Shown here: piece after piece, positions 62,234-64,000 of the stretch
Position numbering within the stretch: the first letter of the stretch is position 1
Layout: each line of letters opens with the position of its first letter
Assembly (NCBI GenBank): GCA_900544285.1
Contig: UQUT01000010.1
Span: 1 to 64,000, forward strand
Direction: 5' to 3'
DNA length: 64,000 nt
From: an uncultured Eubacterium sp.
GTDB taxonomy: Bacteria; Bacillota; Clostridia; Oscillospirales; CAG-272
Notes under the pieces: generated by a model
Seen by the model: the letters and a program-made list of their open reading frames with translations, nothing else
The model's database searches: none
What the model was told of the DNA's origin: nothing
Position numbers and translations under genes: made by a program

Positions 62234-63523
62234 ATGAAAAGAATACCCGATTTTGATGAAAACAAAATAATATTTACGTTCGGTGCGATAAGCGACGTGC
62301 ACATAACCGGCGGTGACGACGATTCCGAAATGAAATTCCGTCGGGCACTCCGCCAGCTTCGTGCAAAGGCGAAGAACGGGCTTGACGCAATGCTCTTTGT
62401 CGGAGATCTGATAAACTCGCGCGACGAAAGGCAGCTTGTGAAATTCAAGGAGATATACGATAGCGAAATGCAGCCCGTAGTGCCGATAATGTATTGTCTT
62501 GGCAACTGGCACGACCTCTTCTGGGGAGACGAAAATCAGCTGAGAATGGAAAAATATTTTTATGAATGTCTCGGGACGGAGCATTTTGCCTTTGATACCG
62601 ACCTCGATATGGCGCAGAGGGCAAACCGACACGCTGTCATAAAAGGACAGCACATAATAGCCATGACGCCGATAAGCATTGCGCCGATAAGATACGGAGA
62701 TGACGCAAAAAAATGGCTTTCGGACATTCTTGAAAAAATAACGGCGGAGGAGCCGGACAAGAAGATATTCTTCATCACTCATCCGATGATACACAACACC
62801 TGCTACGGAAGCCTTCTCGGCGATGAATGGGACACGGCGGATCTGACGCCGATCCTCTCAAAATATCCGAACGTGATAACGTTCGGCGGACACCTGCATT
62901 ATCCGATAAACGACGAGCGAAGCATTATGCAGAAAAAATTTACGTCAATCGGTTGCGGCGCTGTCAGATATATGGCGATCGAGCACGGGCCGGACGGGAA
63001 CGGATATATGTATGAGCGAGGCTATGTTGTGCAGTACGGTTATCGATTCTCGCAGGGGCTTCTTTGCGAGGTTGACGCAAATCAGCACGTACGCGTGACG
63101 AGAATGGACTTTTACAATGATAAGATTATAAAAACGCCTTGGGTCATCGGCGACGGGCTCGACACCTATCGCGAGGACAGAAAGGATGAGGCGCGCTCGC
63201 CTTGGTTTGATGAGTCGGCGGAGCTTTCGGTTGAGAAGGGCGAGGACGAAAGAGGTCAGAAAACGTATTTCCTCTGCTTTGACGCCGCCGGTGATGACGA
63301 TATGGTTCATCATTACAGGATAACCGTCGACGCCGAAGGCGACAGGCTCATAAATAAGACCCTGATAAGCGACTTTTTCCGTCACGGAGACCCTGCGGAT
63401 ATGGAGAAAAAATACAGGGTTGACCTTTGCGATCTGCCCGAAGGGAAGATAAAAATATCGGTTACTGCGGTCAACTCATGGGATAAAGAAAGTCGACCCC
63501 TTGAAAAAACATTTTCGATTTAA
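62234..63523 (+). CDS. Calcineurin-type metallophosphoesterase
   Basis: 429 residues. Metal-binding motifs in order: GAISDVHITGGDDD (about 17-30), LFVGDLINSRDER (about 55-67), YCLGNWHDLFW (about 86-96, with GNWH for the usual GNHD), FFITHPMIHN (about 178-187) and TFGGHLHYP (about 218-226). A C-terminal beta-sandwich (about 310-429) follows. No signal peptide is seen. The substrate is unknown. It starts 9 bases after GAGG and is followed closely by the YhaM-like gene. Confidence 0.85.
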   Translation: MKRIPDFDENKIIFTFGAISDVHITGGDDDSEMKFRRALRQLRAKAKNGLDAMLFVGDLINSRDERQLVKFKEIYDSEMQPVVPIMYCLGNWHDLFWGDENQLRMEKYFYECLGTEHFAFDTDLDMAQRANRHAVIKGQHIIAMTPISIAPIRYGDDAKKWLSDILEKITAEEPDKKIFFITHPMIHNTCYGSLLGDEWDTADLTPILSKYPNVITFGGHLHYPINDERSIMQKKFTSIGCGAVRYMAIEHGPDGNGYMYERGYVVQYGYRFSQGLLCEVDANQHVRVTRMDFYNDKIIKTPWVIGDGLDTYREDRKDEARSPWFDESAELSVEKGEDERGQKTYFLCFDAAGDDDMVHHYRITVDAEGDRLINKTLISDFFRHGDPADMEKKYRVDLCDLPEGKIKISVTAVNSWDKESRPLEKTFSI

Positions 63524-63541
63524 CTGCGAAAGGAAATATCT

Positions 63542-64000
63542 ATGGCAACTATAAAAGACCTTCTTGACGGAAAAACAAACCACGCAAGCGTTTTCGGACT
63601 TCTCCGCGAAATAACGCAGAAGGAAGCGAGAAACGGCTCGTCATTTGTGATAATCACGATAAGCGATGGGAAGAGCGAGCTCCCCGCAAAAATGTGGGAT
63701 ACAAAGCGTTCGGACATTCCGTACAGCACGGGGAGCGTCGTTTGCCTGACGGTTGACGGCGCAATGTTCAACGGTGCGCTCAGCTTCACGGCGAGCAGAA
63801 TACGTGCGGCGACCGATGCGGACGGCGTCCGCGAAGAGGATTTTATCGCTTCGGCACCGATACCGGCGCAGGAAATGTATGACTTTATAATGGAAACGAT
63901 AAATTCCTTTGAGAATGAGTCGCTCCGCAATATAGCGACGACGCTTTATGAGGAGAACAGGGAAAAGCTCCTCATTTGGCCCGCGGCGCAGAAAATGCAT
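63542..64000 (+). CDS. YhaM-like 3'-5' exoribonuclease, N-terminal part (runs off the window)
   Basis: The first 153 codons are visible. MATIKDLLDGKTNHASVFGLLRE and an OB-fold nucleic-acid domain (about 20-85; FVIITISDGKSELPAKMWD, SIVCLTVDG-like strands) are followed by the start of a helical part (about 100 on) that in YhaM leads into the HD nuclease domain. The HD motif lies outside the window, so the call rests on the OB domain and length. AAAGGAAA precedes the ATG; 18 bp after the phosphoesterase. Confidence 0.72.
   Translation, partial: MATIKDLLDGKTNHASVFGLLREITQKEARNGSSFVIITISDGKSELPAKMWDTKRSDIPYSTGSVVCLTVDGAMFNGALSFTASRIRAATDADGVREEDFIASAPIPAQEMYDFIMETINSFENESLRNIATTLYEENREKLLIWPAAQKMH

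Overview
The window looks like the chromosome of a Gram-positive, gut-type Clostridia (Eubacteriales, perhaps Oscillospiraceae). The evidence is strong AGGAGG ribosome sites, several TTG starts, lipobox lipoproteins, NrdR, ECF transporter genes beside truA, a McsA-like zinc finger fused to a Clp ATPase, PFL/DUF711 with an ACT protein, and DUF5711, DUF6514 and DUF1538 families typical of that group. I recognise no rRNA gene and no complete tRNA gene.

Layout. 1-5.9 kb is an accessory zone. It holds a KAP-type P-loop NTPase translationally coupled to a type I restriction methylase (hsdM), a toxin-antitoxin-like pair (HTH-DUF3990 plus partner) behind a consensus promoter with an inverted-repeat operator, a tRNA 3' fragment and an integrase stub. 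6-14.1 kb is a glycoside-use locus: beta-glucosidase (GH3), GPH-family symporter and alpha-L-rhamnosidase (GH78) form an operon divergent from an AraC regulator, with three TTGTATTG boxes between them. An 83-bp imperfect direct repeat occurs just left (4.4 kb) and just right (14.1 kb) of this part. 14.4-20.6 kb carries an ABC-2 exporter, a lipoprotein, a secreted protein, a candidate 34-residue peptide and a divergent LytTR response regulator without a recognisable kinase.

20.6-27.6 kb is the most unusual part. A type II-A CRISPR-Cas locus keeps intact cas1, cas2, csn2, leader and array (11 full repeats, one truncated repeat, terminator). Its cas9 has lost the first ~450 codons (RuvC-I, bridge helix, most of REC) and abuts, head to head, a 5'-truncated acetyltransferase. 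At the breakpoint a short stretch on the wrong strand resembles exactly the Cas9 segment that should precede the surviving part, so a small inversion is likely. I recognised no tracrRNA anti-repeat.

27.7-64 kb is mostly ordinary core genome. It contains rlmB, a pseudo-P-type ATPase, an amino-acid ABC importer, a DUF1538/twin PII operon, a membrane/acyltransferase/hydrolase cluster, nrdR, dusB, a divergent prephenate-dehydratase-like gene leading into ruvCAB, a methyltransferase, ecfA1-ecfA2-ecfT-truA, a DUF5711 protein, a CvpA-like protein, the Clp ATPase, the ACT and PFL genes, a LamG lipoprotein, an M6 metalloprotease, a phosphoesterase and the start of a YhaM-like nuclease.
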